Shown here: positions 42,004 to 57,611 of the stretch, one piece after another
Numbering within the stretch: the stretch's first letter is position 1
Layout of the letters: the number at the start of each line of letters is the position of its first letter
Source of the DNA: Petrosia ficiformis
Lineage: Eukaryota; Porifera; Demospongiae; Haplosclerida; Petrosiidae
Length of the DNA stretch: 64,000 nucleotides
Assembly (NCBI GenBank): GCA_947044365.1
Contig: OX345643.1
Coordinates: forward strand, 6,744,501-6,808,500
Direction of reading: 5' to 3'
Made by a program: the position numbers and the translations under genes
Notes under the pieces: model-generated
Databases searched by the model: none
What the model saw: only the letters and a program-made list of their open reading frames with translations
Told to the model about the DNA's origin: nothing

Positions 42004-45000
42004 ATGGCGACTGAAGAAGCTGTTTGGTAAGTGGATTTTGTATTTTATATGTTTATATTCATATTCTCTTGTCATGCTGAAGGAAACCTTGTGTTAGAAA
42101 TTATGAGTTGGAGCGTAGGAGAATGGAATACCAGCTACAGGAGTGTATAGACACTCATCCACTCCAGTCCATTGTGAGTTTAAAGGGGGTGTGGTTTTAT
42201 AAAGTATTGAGTATTTTAAATAGATTGTGGAAAGTGTGTCTGTGAAGAAAGAAGGGTCTAAAGGAAAGGATTCAAAACAGAAACCGGTTTCAGATCCTCT
42301 AAGTGGTGATGATGGAGACACAGTTTTAGATCCATTGAGTCTTGCCTCATTATCAGATCCTTTGTCAGCTGTATTAATGGAAACAAACTCCAGATCCTCT
42401 TTTGGAGCTCCTGTTATCAGGGTATGATCTCATTCTTTATGGGTTAGGTATCTGTCCTAATGGATTGGGTATCTGCCTTAGTCAATAGGGTATCTGTACT
42501 AATGGATGGGATTCTGTCCTAATGGATTGGGTATCTGTCTTAGTCAATAGGGTATCTGTCCTAATGGATAGGATTCTCTCCTAATGGATTGGGTATCTGT
42601 CCTAATGGATGGGATTCTCTCCTAATGGATTGGGTATCTGTCTTAGTCAATAGGGTATCTGTCCTAATGGGATTGGGTTGAACCTGATATTATATATATA
42701 GGAACCTGTTGAACCTGATATTATATATATAGGAACCTGTTGAACCTGATATTATATATGTAGGAACCTGTTGAACCTGATATTATATATATAGGAACCT
42801 GTTGAACCTGATATTATAGATATAGGAACCTGTTGAACCTGATATTATATATGTAGGAACCTGTTGAAACTGATATTATATATATAGGAACCTGTTGAAC
42901 CTGATATTACATTTGAACCATGGACTTCAAAGAGAACAACTATTCTTTCAACTTACACAACATCAGAGAAGATTCCTATTACTACAGTTAGTACTGGACT
43001 AATAGCCCCTCAATTTATTAATTATAACAATTAATCTCCTCTAGAGTTTCTTGTCAAATGAAGAGAGACAGAGATGTGAGTTTGTGTTTCACTAATACTC
43101 CTCGTATTAATCCCTATCTTCAATCTCTCTTCCTCTATCTATCTATCCCTCTCCCTTGTGTATATCCTTTCCTCACACTGACTTGCTCTCTCTCTTTAGT
43201 GGAGACCAAAGCTGCAGCTGCAGTAGATGCTGATAAAATCAAACATCGTTTAGAACAATTAGATGACATGGAAGAAGGCGGAGCTCAAGAAACTTTAAAT
43301 TTATCTCAGCAAGACTATGTCCATAAAATAGACACTATGAATAAATCATTGACTAATGCTTGGCAAAGAGACCAGCGAGTAGTAGCTCTTAAAATATCCA
43401 TTCAGGTTTGTATGTCCATCTGGTCATGTGATATACATTATGTATATGTCTTTGTACATACATCTGGTCATGTGATATACATTATGTATATGTCTTTGTA
43501 CATGTATCTGGTCATGTGATATACATTATGTATATGTCTTTGTACATGCATCTGGTCATGTGATATACATTGTGTACATGTCTTTGTACATGCATCTGGT
43601 CATGTGATATACATTGTGTACATGTCTTTGTATGTCCATTGGTCATGTGATGTGTATACATCTTGTAGTGCTCTAAGCTATTAGCTGATAATAGTGTTAT
43701 TCATTTCTATCCGAGCAAGTTTGTTCTAATCACTGATATATTGGATAATTTTGGTGAGAATAATAATAATAATATTAATAATAATACATGTAAATGATGT
43801 GATGTAATAATAATAATAATATTAATAATAATACATGTAATAATGATGATGATGATAATAATTACATGTATACTCCTAGTAGAATACTAATAATTACATG
43901 TATACTCCTAGTAGATTACTATTAATTACATGTATACTCCTAGTAGATTACTAATAATTACATGTATACTCCTAGTAGATTACTAATAATTATAATCTTA
44001 ACAGGTAATCTAGTGTTTGAACGTATTAGAGAGAAGTCATCTTACACGCCCCCTGGATCTATCAAGTCCATTCCATTACCTAGTCAGTAGTCCACTTATT
44101 ATATTAAATTCAGTTATTTATTTATTTATTTATTATAACAGAAAACTTCACTCCAGATCAGGTACCTGACATAGCCAAGGAAACGTGTCGTAACTGGTTT
44201 TTCAAAATAGCGTCCATCAGAGAACTAGTACCAAGATTGTATCCTCTTCCTTCTCACTCACTCACCATTTTAATTTCTAATTTTATCATTCTTAACTTCT
44301 CCTTTAGCTATGTTGAGGCAGCCATCTTGAAATGTTATCGTTTTCTTACCGATAAGGAATTTTCTCAAGCTCTTATGAGACTCACTAAAATGACTCGAGG
44401 AATGGGTGACCCTTTAGTAGCTGCATATGCTAGAGCTTATCTATGTAGAGTGAGTAACACATGTATACTAATGAGAAATCTTGTGTATCTTTGTATATTC
44501 TTGTATATTCTTGTATATTCTTGTATATTCTTGTATACTCATTGTAGGTCGGTCAAAGAATCGATACTCATAATAGTTATGTAATGCTGAATTTTACAGA
44601 CTATCTCAATACATATTCGCAAGTAAGCCACACCCCTTTATTAAGATACACCCATTCATTAATTAATTATTATTAGTTGAATACAGATAATGTTCAGAAT
44701 GCTATAACTATACAAAAATTGGACATGTCAAAATACATGCATTTATTTGCTCCTGCTGTTGAGTGGATACTACAATGTGTCGCCCATAAAGTTAATGATG
44801 TGAGTATATATTTATTTATCTGTCTATTCATCTCTGTTTATCTATCTGTCTATTTATCTGTTAGTATATCTCTGTCTATTATGTATATTATATAGTATCA
44901 TTTTGTCTTTTCTTTGTCTAGCGTGTTTTAGAGGAAGTCCTTAACTTGGTTAAAGAGAAGACTAGTAGTGGACTAGTGTTATATGCTATTCTGAATTCAT

Positions 45001-48000
45001 TTAAACCTGAATTCATTTCTAGTAGAGCTCTGGAATTTGCTAATATGATAAAAGAATCTGAAGAAACAGCTTCACCAAAGGTACATACATATAATAGAAA
45101 TGTGTTACTATTATTAGAAATGTGTTACTATTAATAGAAATGTATTGCTAATAATAGAAATGTGTTACTATTAATAGAAATGTGTTACTAATAATAGAAA
45201 TGTGTTACTATTAATAAAAATGTATTGCTAATAATAGAAATGTGTTACTATTAATAGAGATGTGTTACTAATATGTCTAATAATAGTACTGTATTACTAA
45301 TAATAGAAATGTATTGCTAATAATAGAAATGTGTTACTATTAATAGAAATCTGTTACTAATATGTCTAATAATAGTACTGTATTACTAATAATTGAAATG
45401 TGTTACTAATAATAGTACTGTACTACTAATAATAGTAACATGTTACTAATAATAGTAACATGTTACTAATAATAGTAATGTGTTACTAATAATAGTAACA
45501 TGTTACTAATAATAGTAATGTGTTACTAATAATAGAATTTTGTTATTAATAATAGTTACTTGTAGCATAATTTCTATTTATAGTATCGACTCTATGTATC
45601 TCTTGGAAACTGTGTGGTACAATCTGAACCTTCACCAAATGATCAGTTAGCTCTCCTCAATACAGTAAGTGATGATCACATGATAATCACATGATTATTA
45701 TTGACATGGTCTAGGTTTGGAAAGAAGTTATGAAGCTGACCTCTTCTTCAGAATATATCTCTTGTGCTCAAATATGGATTGAATTTGTGGCCATGCATTT
45801 TTCAGTAAGGGAACATGTCTGTTCATTGATCTATTTTAAATTTATCTATCTATTTATCCAGTAATCTTTATATATTTTTCTTTGTTGTGTAGAAGAAGGA
45901 GGTTAATACTCTACTTGATGATATTATAAAACACATGACAATGGATCGTGCATTTGAGTCGCATTATTCTGATCTTGTTTCCATTATTAATAAAATACTT
46001 CCACATTTCAAAAACTTTTCAACACTTTTTTCAATGGTATGTCTAGTTCTATCTATGTTAGTATATCTATCTATGTATTCAAGACTCACTCAGTATTTAT
46101 CTATGTTAGTATATCTATCTATGTATTCAAGACTCACTCAGTATTTATCTATGTTAGTATATCTATCTATGTATTCAAGACTCACTCAGTATTTATCTAT
46201 GTTAGTATATCTATCTATGTATTCAAGACTCACTCAGTATTTATCTATGTAAGTATGTCTATCTATGTATTCAAGACTCACTCAGTATTTATCTATGTTA
46301 GTATATCTATCTATGTATCTATCTATCTATTTATCTATCTATCTATGTATTGATTCAGAACAAGTTTCTTCCCTACGTTGATCTATTTCAAAAAGAGGAA
46401 GTAAAGGTTGAAGTATGTACAAATATTGTTCGATCTTTTGTCTAGTAAGTTAACCCTTTAACCACACACCCGCTATGTCATGTGACCTGTTTTATAGTCA
46501 GCAACAAGAAGATGCTAATGATCCATTGATAATTAATGCTATGATGTATCTGTGTCGAACAATACATGATTCAATCAAGTATGAATTTCACTCAAATAAC
46601 AGACCACACCCACTCATTATTCACTGATTATATTTCGGTGATGTCATCATTTTACCACATCATTAATTAAGTAATAACCACACTCAGTAATTAATTAATT
46701 CTGACCACACCCATCAATTAATTAATTATTTTTCTGTCCACAGTGCTCTCAGTTTGGAGGACGACAAAAGACAAAGTTCAGAATTAATTTGTGGATTTTT
46801 GAGAAAGGTATAATATATCATGTGATGATCACATGACTAATTACCCCTCCCATTTATTTATAGATAAGTTTTGGTCGTGATTTTGAGCAACAGTTGAGTT
46901 TCTATGTTGAAGCACGTTCTACATTTAGTAATCTGGAACACGTGCTAGTCTATCTTGTACACGTGAGTATCATGTGATAGTGGTATCAATGTCATGTGAT
47001 TAGATTTTATACTCTATAATTATAGAGTGTTAATTGGTTATCTATGAGAACTCGTGCAGTAGTGAAAGGAAACCATACAAGAAAAACTGCTTCATTTGTT
47101 CGAGTAAGATAGTTACTCTATCTATCTATCTATCTATCTATCTATCCATCTAGCCGTCCATGCATTCATATATTCATCTATTTATCTATCTATCTATCTA
47201 TCTATCTATTCATCTATCTATCTATCTATCTATCTATCTATTTATCTTAGGCATGTGTGGCTTTTTGTTTCATTACGATACCATCATTGGATAGTGTAAT
47301 TCATAAACTTAATCTTTATCTTATTTCCGGAAGAGTAGCGATAGCTAATGGAGCATTATCTCAAGGTAGATATCTATTTATCAATCATTATATCTATCTA
47401 TCTATCCCTTGTTGTATCTCTCATAAGGTGATTCATTTTTCAAATCTGCTATAAACTGTCTCGCAGAAGTACCACAATATATGGGTAAGCCCCTACCTGT
47501 ACTAATTATAATTATTATTATTACAAATGGCAAACCTCTTTAATTAGATATTGATAGGAAGAGACAAAGTACTGAACCATTTGTGTGTTCATTCTTTAGT
47601 AATCTCTTTTCAACATTACTTGTTGTTCCGGTAAGTTAGAGATCATGTGATAGTCACATGATAAGTCCATCATTAAAATGACATGCAATCACTTGAGAAA
47701 TACTGACTTTATGTGACCATCATATGTAAATCACCTGACATCCATGTGATTAAATAACAGGACAATCCAGATAGAGAGATGTTATTTCTTATAAAAGGAG
47801 TTTTGAATGCTATTGAGGAATATAAATGGTACCTTATATATTTGTTATTATATTAGTTAATATATTTCATTACCTAATAAGGATCGAAGGATCAGATCAT
47901 AAATACAGAGTATATATGAGTGCTGTATGTTTGCTATCAGCGTCATGTCAGGTCAGTGCTAAATATAGTAATATTTGTAATACTCTCTTTGTGCTTCATT

Positions 48001-48960
48001 TCCCTTCCAACAGGATAAATATATATACAAAGTTGATAAAGGTAAGTATTATTACACTGTATGTATGTGTGTATGTATGTGTGTTTGCTGACAATGACTA
48101 CCATTTGTGGTTAATGTAGGGGAATACTCCTAGTCACCTGAAATACAATATGTTTACATTGTAGTCATATATGTAGTCATGTACAGTATGTATGTATGTA
48201 TGTATGTATGTATGTATGTATGTATGTATGTATGTATGTATGTGTGTGTGTGTACATGTATGTATGTATGTATGTATGTATGTATGTATGTATGTATGTA
48301 CATGTATGTATGTATGTATGTATGTATGTATGTATGTATGTATGTATGTATGTATGTATGTATGACTATATATTATAATTATTAATAATTATTATAATAG
48401 TTGATTCTAATGATAGTCTTTATTCTGGAGAGAGGAAGTTTATTAATGAGATAATCGATTTAGTTCATAAGTTATTGGAGATTATTTCTAATCATATAAA
48501 ATCTTTAACATCCTCTTCAGATGAAGTGAGTAATTATTGTATAATGAATATTAATTATCATTTATTTGTAGCACAAAAGACAAGCGAGATTAGCTTTGGG
48601 TCTGTTTGCAAGGTAGCATACAAACACATACAAATGCATGTAATGACCGTAGTAGATATATCTTTGTGTGTGACACATGTTGACAAGAAATAAATATAGA
48701 TTTTATCCTCAGATTGTCTTGTCATTCTGACCTCTCTGATCCAGCTGTATCTAATATGATAGTCAACCTTTGGCAGCTGACTGAAAAGCATGGCAATATT
48801 TCTCCCAACACATTGGTATATATAATTATATTATTAATATTTAATTATCATAATACATACACAGCGACGTTTTCGAGCTATTGTTACTCAACAGAAGAAT
48901 CCATCTTGTCAAACTCTTGTAAACAAACTATCCACAGATGTGCTAGCATTAGATGTGTAA
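42004..48960 (+). CDS. VPS35L: VPS35L, retriever complex subunit
   Basis: A many-exon plus-strand gene. First exons are 42004-42026, 42083-42173, 42224-42421, 42888-42986 and 43045-43075; the last ends at 48960. Family landmarks in order are DPLSxxx[173 protein letters not shown] and [14 protein letters not shown]35L is the VPS35-like solenoid of retriever (with VPS26C and VPS29), which recycles integrins and other cargo from endosomes with the CCC and WASH complexes. Introns hold many separate minisatellites. The acceptor region of exon 4 is tandemly duplicated. Confidence 0.95.
42676..42900. repeat. 31-bp minisatellite spanning an intron acceptor and exon start
   Basis: About seven tandem units of GAACCTGTTGAACCTGATAT followed by TATATATATAG. 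Each contains the exon-4 start of VPS35L (GAACCTGTTGAACCTGATAT) together with a TATAG acceptor. Only the last copy (exon start 42888) continues into the conserved FEPWTSKR coding sequence. Confidence 0.9.
43405..43640. repeat. 44-bp minisatellite in VPS35L intron
   Basis: Five to six units of CATCTGGTCATGTGATATAC followed by ATTATGTATATGTCTTTGTA. It begins directly at the donor of the coding exon ending KISIQ. Confidence 0.88.
45080..45560. repeat. AATAGAAATGTGTTACTATT minisatellite
   Basis: About twenty-four imperfect 20-base units (AATAGAAATGTGTTACTATT, AATAGTAACATGTTACTAAT variants) fill a VPS35L intron. Confidence 0.88.
46035..46345. repeat. 48-bp minisatellite in VPS35L intron
   Basis: Six near-perfect units of TATGTTAGTATATCTATCTA, TGTATTCAAGACTCACTCAG and TATTTATC. 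The unit length is a multiple of three, so it stays open in two frames, which produces long artefactual ORFs. Confidence 0.9.
48185..48365. repeat. TATG array
   Basis: A TATG array with one TGTG and two TACATG interruptions lies in a late VPS35L intron. Confidence 0.93.
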
Positions 48961-49159
48961 TTATTATACTTGGTTTATATAGTAATTACATTGTGTGTGT
49001 TTGTGTGTTCAATTGCTATTATAGTTATATATATTTCAAATAATTTTCTTAACAAAAGGATAGAATAAGGAAATAAAAATGTGTGTGCATTAGTGTGGTT
49101 AAAGTTTGTATGTATGAAGGATATCAGATAGATTATGTGTGTATTAATTATTTAACTAG

Positions 49160-50103
49160 TTAGTTTGAGAGTTGCTTGTTTTGTTTAGCAAGACTGATTT
49201 CAGTCCATAGACGTTTTAGATAATGTATCTCAGACTCCAAGCTTTGTACACGTGACTTCAAGTTCTTGTTTTTCTCTTCCAATGCTTGTTCCTGTTCTTC
49301 AACTACTTGCAACTCTTCTTTCTTTCTTTGACGATATCGTAGAGCCGCGGTTTTGTTTTGTTCCTTCTTGCGTTCCTTGCGTTGGTTAGTAGATAATTTA
49401 CATCGACGTGAACGTTTAGTGGAAGGCGTTAAGTCTTGTTCATCTTCCTCATGTTTGCGTTTCATTACTTCTTGAGAAGGAGAAGGTACGGAGTCACTTG
49501 TGAACTCAGCTTTTAGAGGGCTTGATGAAGGAGAAGGGTCAACAACTATGTAATTAGAGTAAGAAGTATCTTGAAAAGAGGATACAATGTCTTGTACTTC
49601 TTGCTCTTCTGGAGACAATGCTTCATAAGAATAAGGAGTCGATGGCATAGAGGATAAAGGTGATGAGTCATTAGAGAATCTACCGATGTCTGTTTCACAA
49701 AACAAACTCAGATCAAGTATCTCTGATTCGGGAAGAAAGTCTGAAGAGAGGAAAGTTTGTGATGGAGAAGAATAGAATGTTTGGGGCCAGGTATTGAGAG
49801 AAGAAGTACCATCAAGACCTGCAATGACAAATAGGAAATCATATATGTTCACAGACATAATTATATCACACACAATTGAATTAGTATAACCACAAACTAC
49901 TCACCAGAGAGGAAGTTAGTTTGGAATGAGGAATCCATTAACAACTGATCAAAGTCATCAGTCTTGCTCTCCAGTGATTGACCCATCAACATAGAGATAG
50001 GAGAAGTGACATCATTACCATATAGGGAGTACCCATTGGTATTGACCTCAGAATATTGGCCGTCTGGAACAGCCACATTTTCTTGAGCTAATACTGCTGT
50101 CAT
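49160..50103 (-). CDS. ATF4: ATF4-type bZIP transcription factor
   Basis: Two coding exons (50103-49905 and 49818-49160) give 285 residues. The N-terminal two thirds are acidic and Ser/Pro-rich with no clear fold. The C-terminal bZIP has the basic region RKERKKEQNKTAALRYRQRK, which matches the ATF4/ATF5 signature EQNKTAAxRYRQ. Leucine-zipper heptads follow from EELQVVEEQEQ to EIHYLKRL. ATF4 is the effector of the integrated stress response, driving amino-acid synthesis and redox genes when eIF2 is phosphorylated. The leader holds a short and an overlapping upstream ORF (see separate entries). ATF4 and ATF5 are not separable by eye; ATF4 is the better match in length and zipper. The stop is 199 bases from the VPS35L stop, convergent. 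Confidence 0.9.
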
Positions 50104-50231
50104 TATTAATGTTAAATATCTGTTTCCAATGGTTGAACAGGAATGAGTGTGAAAACCTAAAGAATATATATAATATAATAATTACAGTATTGATATTATT
50201 ATAATCTCACTTACGCCATGATGAGATCCAT
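50048..50231 (-). promoter_or_regulatory. Overlapping upstream ORF (uORF2) of ATF4
   Basis: Starting at 50231, an ATG opens a 41-codon frame that crosses a 58-base intron. The donor is GC|GTAAGTG at 50214 and the acceptor TTCTTTAG ends at 50157. It ends with TGA at 50050-50048, 54 bases inside the main ATF4 frame and out of phase with it. In vertebrates the equivalent uORF2 also overlaps the ATF4 start out of frame and blocks translation unless eIF2 is phosphorylated. If the intron is retained, the frame stops at once (GCG TAA), which would remove the overlap. Confidence 0.75.
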
Positions 50232-50294
50232 AGTGTATTAAGTTATTTGTGGTAAGTTAGGTACTGCCCGAAGGGGAGCTACCGGTGATGGTGA

Positions 50295-50306
50295 TTAGTA
50301 ACACAT
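50295..50306 (-). promoter_or_regulatory. Three-codon upstream ORF (uORF1) of ATF4
   Basis: ATG TGT TAC TAA encodes a tripeptide 63 bases upstream of uORF2. Mouse and human ATF4 also have a three-codon uORF1 that favours resumed scanning. Whether the transcript starts far enough upstream to include it is not shown by the sequence. Confidence 0.6.
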
Positions 50307-50880
50307 CTTGACACTAAACAACCAAGATAATCGAAATAAAAGCACCTTATGTAGATCTCTATACTATATGTATATATATATATATTCCTCAGTAGTTCTT
50401 ATTATACAGTACAGTTCCTCAGTTTATGATGCTAGAAGGTATCCAGTAGTTCAGAAAGACCTTTCTCTTTTCCACCAAGATGCTATAATGACTGAAAGTT
50501 AAATATATTCGACGGTCCAAATATCTTAATACTATGATAATATTCTTTGACTGGTAGCAAACAAAATATCATGGTACTGCTCAAGATGAGCTTCTCCTCT
50601 CCAAAATGAACTGAATTCTTCACCAGAAATATGAATAACAAAGAATTCTTCCTCCTTTTTATAGATCTTTCTTGGCTGATGCAATATTTAATGATATTCA
50701 TAGCTATTACTAATATCCAGCCAATCAAATCATCATGTTGTAACCCAGCCCTTAGTCACGAGGTATGTGCATGTCTGGTCATGGTATGTGTAAACATAAC
50801 TATTTGGGAAATCCCCAGGAAAGGGCCATGTGATGATGTGAGTACATGAGTTTGTGATTATTATAGTTTTCAAAGGATAA
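50307..50880. other. Divergent intergenic region, ATF4 / ECD
   Basis: 574 bases hold the ATF4 and ECD promoters. Short ORFs on both strands show no family resemblance. An AT run lies near 50370-50385. I see no further gene. Confidence 0.5.
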
Positions 50881-54146
<3,266 letters not shown>

Positions 54147-54153
54147 CAATGTA

Positions 54154-55062
54154 TTATTTTATTTCAAAATGTTGTAATGGTACAAGTTGTCTTGGTTCAA
54201 CTCTCGTTCTACAAACTGGACATTCCAGTTTTTGAGTGACCCATTCAATACAACAAACCCAGCATAATATATGACCACATGGAGTAGATGTGGGTACTCT
54301 ACACAACTCAAAACACAAAGCACATTTCAAAGAGCTCGATAATTCTCCTTCCTCTTCAAAATTATTTGGTGTGCTAACAGGAGCAATGGTGTTACCAGTT
54401 CCTTTAAACTGTTGCCAAACATAACGAGTTAGTTTATATGCGATTTGTATTAGTAATAACCATCCTAGTATGGTATAGGGATTTGGAGGGGTTTGATGTA
54501 TATTGTATCGTATCATCAAATATCTTATACTCGTGATTCTCATTCCTATAGAGTAGTACAACCCAAACACATAGAATAAAGCAAGATGGAGTTGATTAGT
54601 ATTTATAATTAACTCTTGAAGATTATCCATCAACCATTTCAATATCGTATATTGTCTCTCTGTAAAGTTGAGCCTTCGATTCATTACAAATCTATTTATA
54701 ACTGATATTAATTTCTCAAGAACATAACGTCCAAATATCTGTATTAGAATTGCAACACAACGACGGAAGGTACCTGGTACCGTATGTTGACTAGTAGATT
54801 GTGTTGTTACTTGTATTGTATTACAATATTCTTCTCCTAAAGTCTGATTGCCTTTTATGGTAGTCAGTCCATAGTAGATAACTTCAGCCAGTAACTGCAT
54901 CTCTCTTTGCCATTTTAACCAATATCTTTGAGGTATGAATGGATGTATAATATCAGATATAATAGTATTTAGATAACTAGAATAGAACCTGTCTTTTTGG
55001 CTTGAACGAACAAGTTCACTAGTACCAGCTTGAGATAACTGCATTGATAAATGTGCTGCCAT
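54154..55062 (-). CDS. PEX10: PEX10, peroxisomal RING ubiquitin ligase
   Basis: A single exon of 302 residues, with no introns, unlike nearly all of its neighbours. The N-terminal Pex2/Pex12-type helical domain carries EVIYYGLTTIKGNQTLGEEY and hydrophobic helices (LHLALFYVFGLYYSIGMRIT). The C-terminal RING has CALCFELCRVPTSTPCGHIL, then CWVCC and CPVCRTRVEP. PEX10 forms the PEX2-PEX10-PEX12 ligase channel that ubiquitinates the receptor PEX5 for recycling. The start codon is 30 bases from that of B3GNTL1 on the other strand, and the stop is 7 bases from that of ECD. Confidence 0.95.
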   Translation of the reverse strand: MAAHLSMQLSQAGTSELVRSSQKDRFYSSYLNTIISDIIHPFIPQRYWLKWQREMQLLAEVIYYGLTTIKGNQTLGEEYCNTIQVTTQSTSQHTVPGTFRRCVAILIQIFGRYVLEKLISVINRFVMNRRLNFTERQYTILKWLMDNLQELIINTNQLHLALFYVFGLYYSIGMRITSIRYLMIRYNIHQTPPNPYTILGWLLLIQIAYKLTRYVWQQFKGTGNTIAPVSTPNNFEEEGELSSSLKCALCFELCRVPTSTPCGHILCWVCCIEWVTQKLECPVCRTRVEPRQLVPLQHFEIK

Positions 55063-55092
55063 TTTGTGTACTCAGAGCCACTCCTCATCATT
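55063..55092. promoter_or_regulatory. Minimal divergent gap, PEX10 / B3GNTL1
   Basis: Only 30 bases separate the two start codons. Core promoter elements must lie inside the opposite gene's transcribed or coding sequence, or the 5' leaders are near zero in length. Confidence 0.55.
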
Positions 55093-56508
55093 ATGGTTGA
55101 TGTGGTAAGTAACTGGGGTCTCATTCCTAGACTATATTATCAGTCTGGGAATGAGACTATGTATATGTATTATGATTTATCACTCCATAGAGTATTATAA
55201 TACCTGTGTATAATGGAGCACAGTGGTTGCCAGAAACTCTTCTTTCAATTATATCGCAAACATTCACTGGAAAACTAGAGGTCTCCATTTATAACGATGC
55301 TTCAACTGTTAAGTTATCACATGACTGTTGATGACATAATATTACATCATCAATATAGGATTCAACATTAGAGATCATCACGTCATTTAGACATCATTTA
55401 GAAAGTTCTGGTATCTCGTTAGTTGTTAGTGGTAATACTGACCACAAACCAAAAGGAGGTTTGTAATAATTACATATAGTACATGAACTAACATCATATT
55501 CTTTAGTTGGATGGGCTCGTAATGAAGCCATCAAACAAAGCTCAGCACCATACTTATGTCTACATGATGCTGTATGTAGGTTTTATGTATCTATGTATGT
55601 ATATATATATATATCATTTTCATAGGATGATGTTATGTTTCCTGATAGAGTGAATATTCAATATATTGAAGCTAAAAAAAATCCAAATGCTGTTAGTTTG
55701 TCAACAGAACTATAATATGTGCACTGTATTATTAATAGTATCATACATTAGTGTACTATTAATAGTATCATACATTAGTGTACTATTAATAGTATCATAC
55801 ATTAGTGTACTATTAATAGTATCATACATTAGTGTACTATTAATAGTATCATACATTAGTGTACTATTAATAGTATCATACATTAGTGTACTATTACTAG
55901 TATCATAATTAGTGTACTATTAATAGTATCATAATTAGTGTACTATTAATAGCATACATTAGTGTACTATTAATAGTATCATACATTAGTATACTATTAA
56001 TAGTATCATACATTAGTGTACTATTAATAGTATCATACATTAGTGTACTATTACTAGTATCATAATTAGTGTACTATTAATAGTATCATAATTAGTGTAC
56101 TAATAGTATCATGTGTTTATAGTACAATACTTTATTCTATTTATAGTATCATAATACCCAATGCTTTCAGTTAATAGGTGGTTGTTTCATAAGAGAACCT
56201 TTAGAATCAACTGAACGATATACTAGATGGTGTAATACTATCACTACTACTCAACTATACACACAGGTAGTATGAAAACATTATTTTAATTAATAATTAT
56301 TAATTATTACAAGGCTTATACTTCATTTGGTCCAACAATTATTATACCTACCTGGTTTATGACAAGAGAATTGTTTGATAAATATGGTCCTTTTGATGAA
56401 AGAGGAAAAGTGAGATGTGTTTATAAATACATACATGTTTATATAAATTAATGCATACATACATACATACATAATTATATACATAGTACATACATACATG
56501 CATACATG

Positions 56509-56540
<32 letters not shown>

Positions 56541-57476
56541 GTACATACATACATACATACATACACACATACATATACACATACATATATCCATACATGT
56601 ACATAGTACATATATATATATATATATATTATTTGAGTTTTAGGGTATACCGGAAGATCTCTTATTCTATTATAAAATATTACACGATGGTGTTCAATTA
56701 TTAAGAGTGGACAGACCTGTTATAACTTATAGATATCACTCATATAATACGACACATAGCATTAAAGAGTGAGTTTATTAACTCTAATTAACAGTGCACT
56801 TGTGAAATTATTTCTTATTCATCAACAGAGAAACAATTTGGGATTTACGAGTCACAGCATTACAGGATCATGTGATTGTCAGGTGGTCACATTTTACGAT
56901 ATGGAATGCTGGTAAGCAAGGTAGGAGATTGTATCGATCATTGAGACCAGAAAATCAATGTAAAGTTAGTACTAAAAGTTACTATAAACATCGTATGTGA
57001 TACATTCATAATTAGGTTCAAGCATTCTGTGATGTTGATCAGAAGAAGTTAGCTAAACAAGTCTACACTTATGAAGATAGTCTGGTTAGTACTATAGTCT
57101 CATTCCCAGTCTACAAGACTAGGGATGAGGCCAACAATTTTCTATTCCAGGATATTCCAAAACCAGTAGTTCCAATTGTACATTTCCGAGAGGCTAAACC
57201 ACCATTCATTTTATGTGTGAAATGGGTATGTCATACACATGATCACTATAATCCACTGATATATACGATATTATAATACATCATGATGATGACTATCTAC
57301 CAATAACCAATACCACACTTATCTACTGTATCGATGAAACTTTTAGGTATTAAAAAGCTTTTAATGTCATATATTATGAGTACACTTATTACAATATTGG
57401 TTATATCATTAACATATACTGACATTAATATACTGATTGACCAATAATAGTGCATTATGTATTGTTACCATAGTAA

Positions 57477-57511
<35 letters not shown>

Positions 57512-57611
57512 GATCATATTTGTTTATTAGGATTTAACAGGAGGAGAATTTGAGAGAAATCTTACATCATTACATGTTAAAGAAGGAGAAGATTATTATA
57601 ATTTCAGTTGA
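55093..57611 (+). CDS. B3GNTL1: B3GNTL1, GT2-family glycosyltransferase (queuosine tRNA galactosyltransferase)
   Basis: A multi-exon gene; the first exon holds only ATG GTT GAT GTG. The GT-A fold opens [20 protein letters not shown] and continues SIYNDAST. The acceptor/nucleotide region has [19 protein letters not shown] and the DxD-type [12 protein letters not shown]. Further blocks are [84 protein letters not shown] and [18 protein letters not shown], ending EDYYNFS. All are collinear with human B3GNTL1. From recall, the human enzyme galactosylates queuosine in tRNA-Tyr (QTGAL). One intron (55725-56115) is a tandem repeat, and two others carry a short palindromic element. Confidence 0.93.
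55725..56115. repeat. 24-bp minisatellite (GTGTACTATTAATAGTATCATACATTA)
   Basis: About fifteen units of 24 to 27 bases, each with the palindrome TACTATTAATAGTA, lie in a B3GNTL1 intron. Unit length near a multiple of three leaves it open as [13 protein letters not shown] ORFs. Confidence 0.9.
56450..56625. repeat. CATA array
   Basis: A CATA array with GCATACATGCATAC marks and a terminal TA run lies in a B3GNTL1 intron. Confidence 0.88.

Noticed and set aside
44237..44584. Single-frame ORF reading through a VPS35L intron
   Set aside because: It joins the exon with [13 protein letters not shown] to intron sequence on both sides. The conserved VPS35L order shows where the true borders are.
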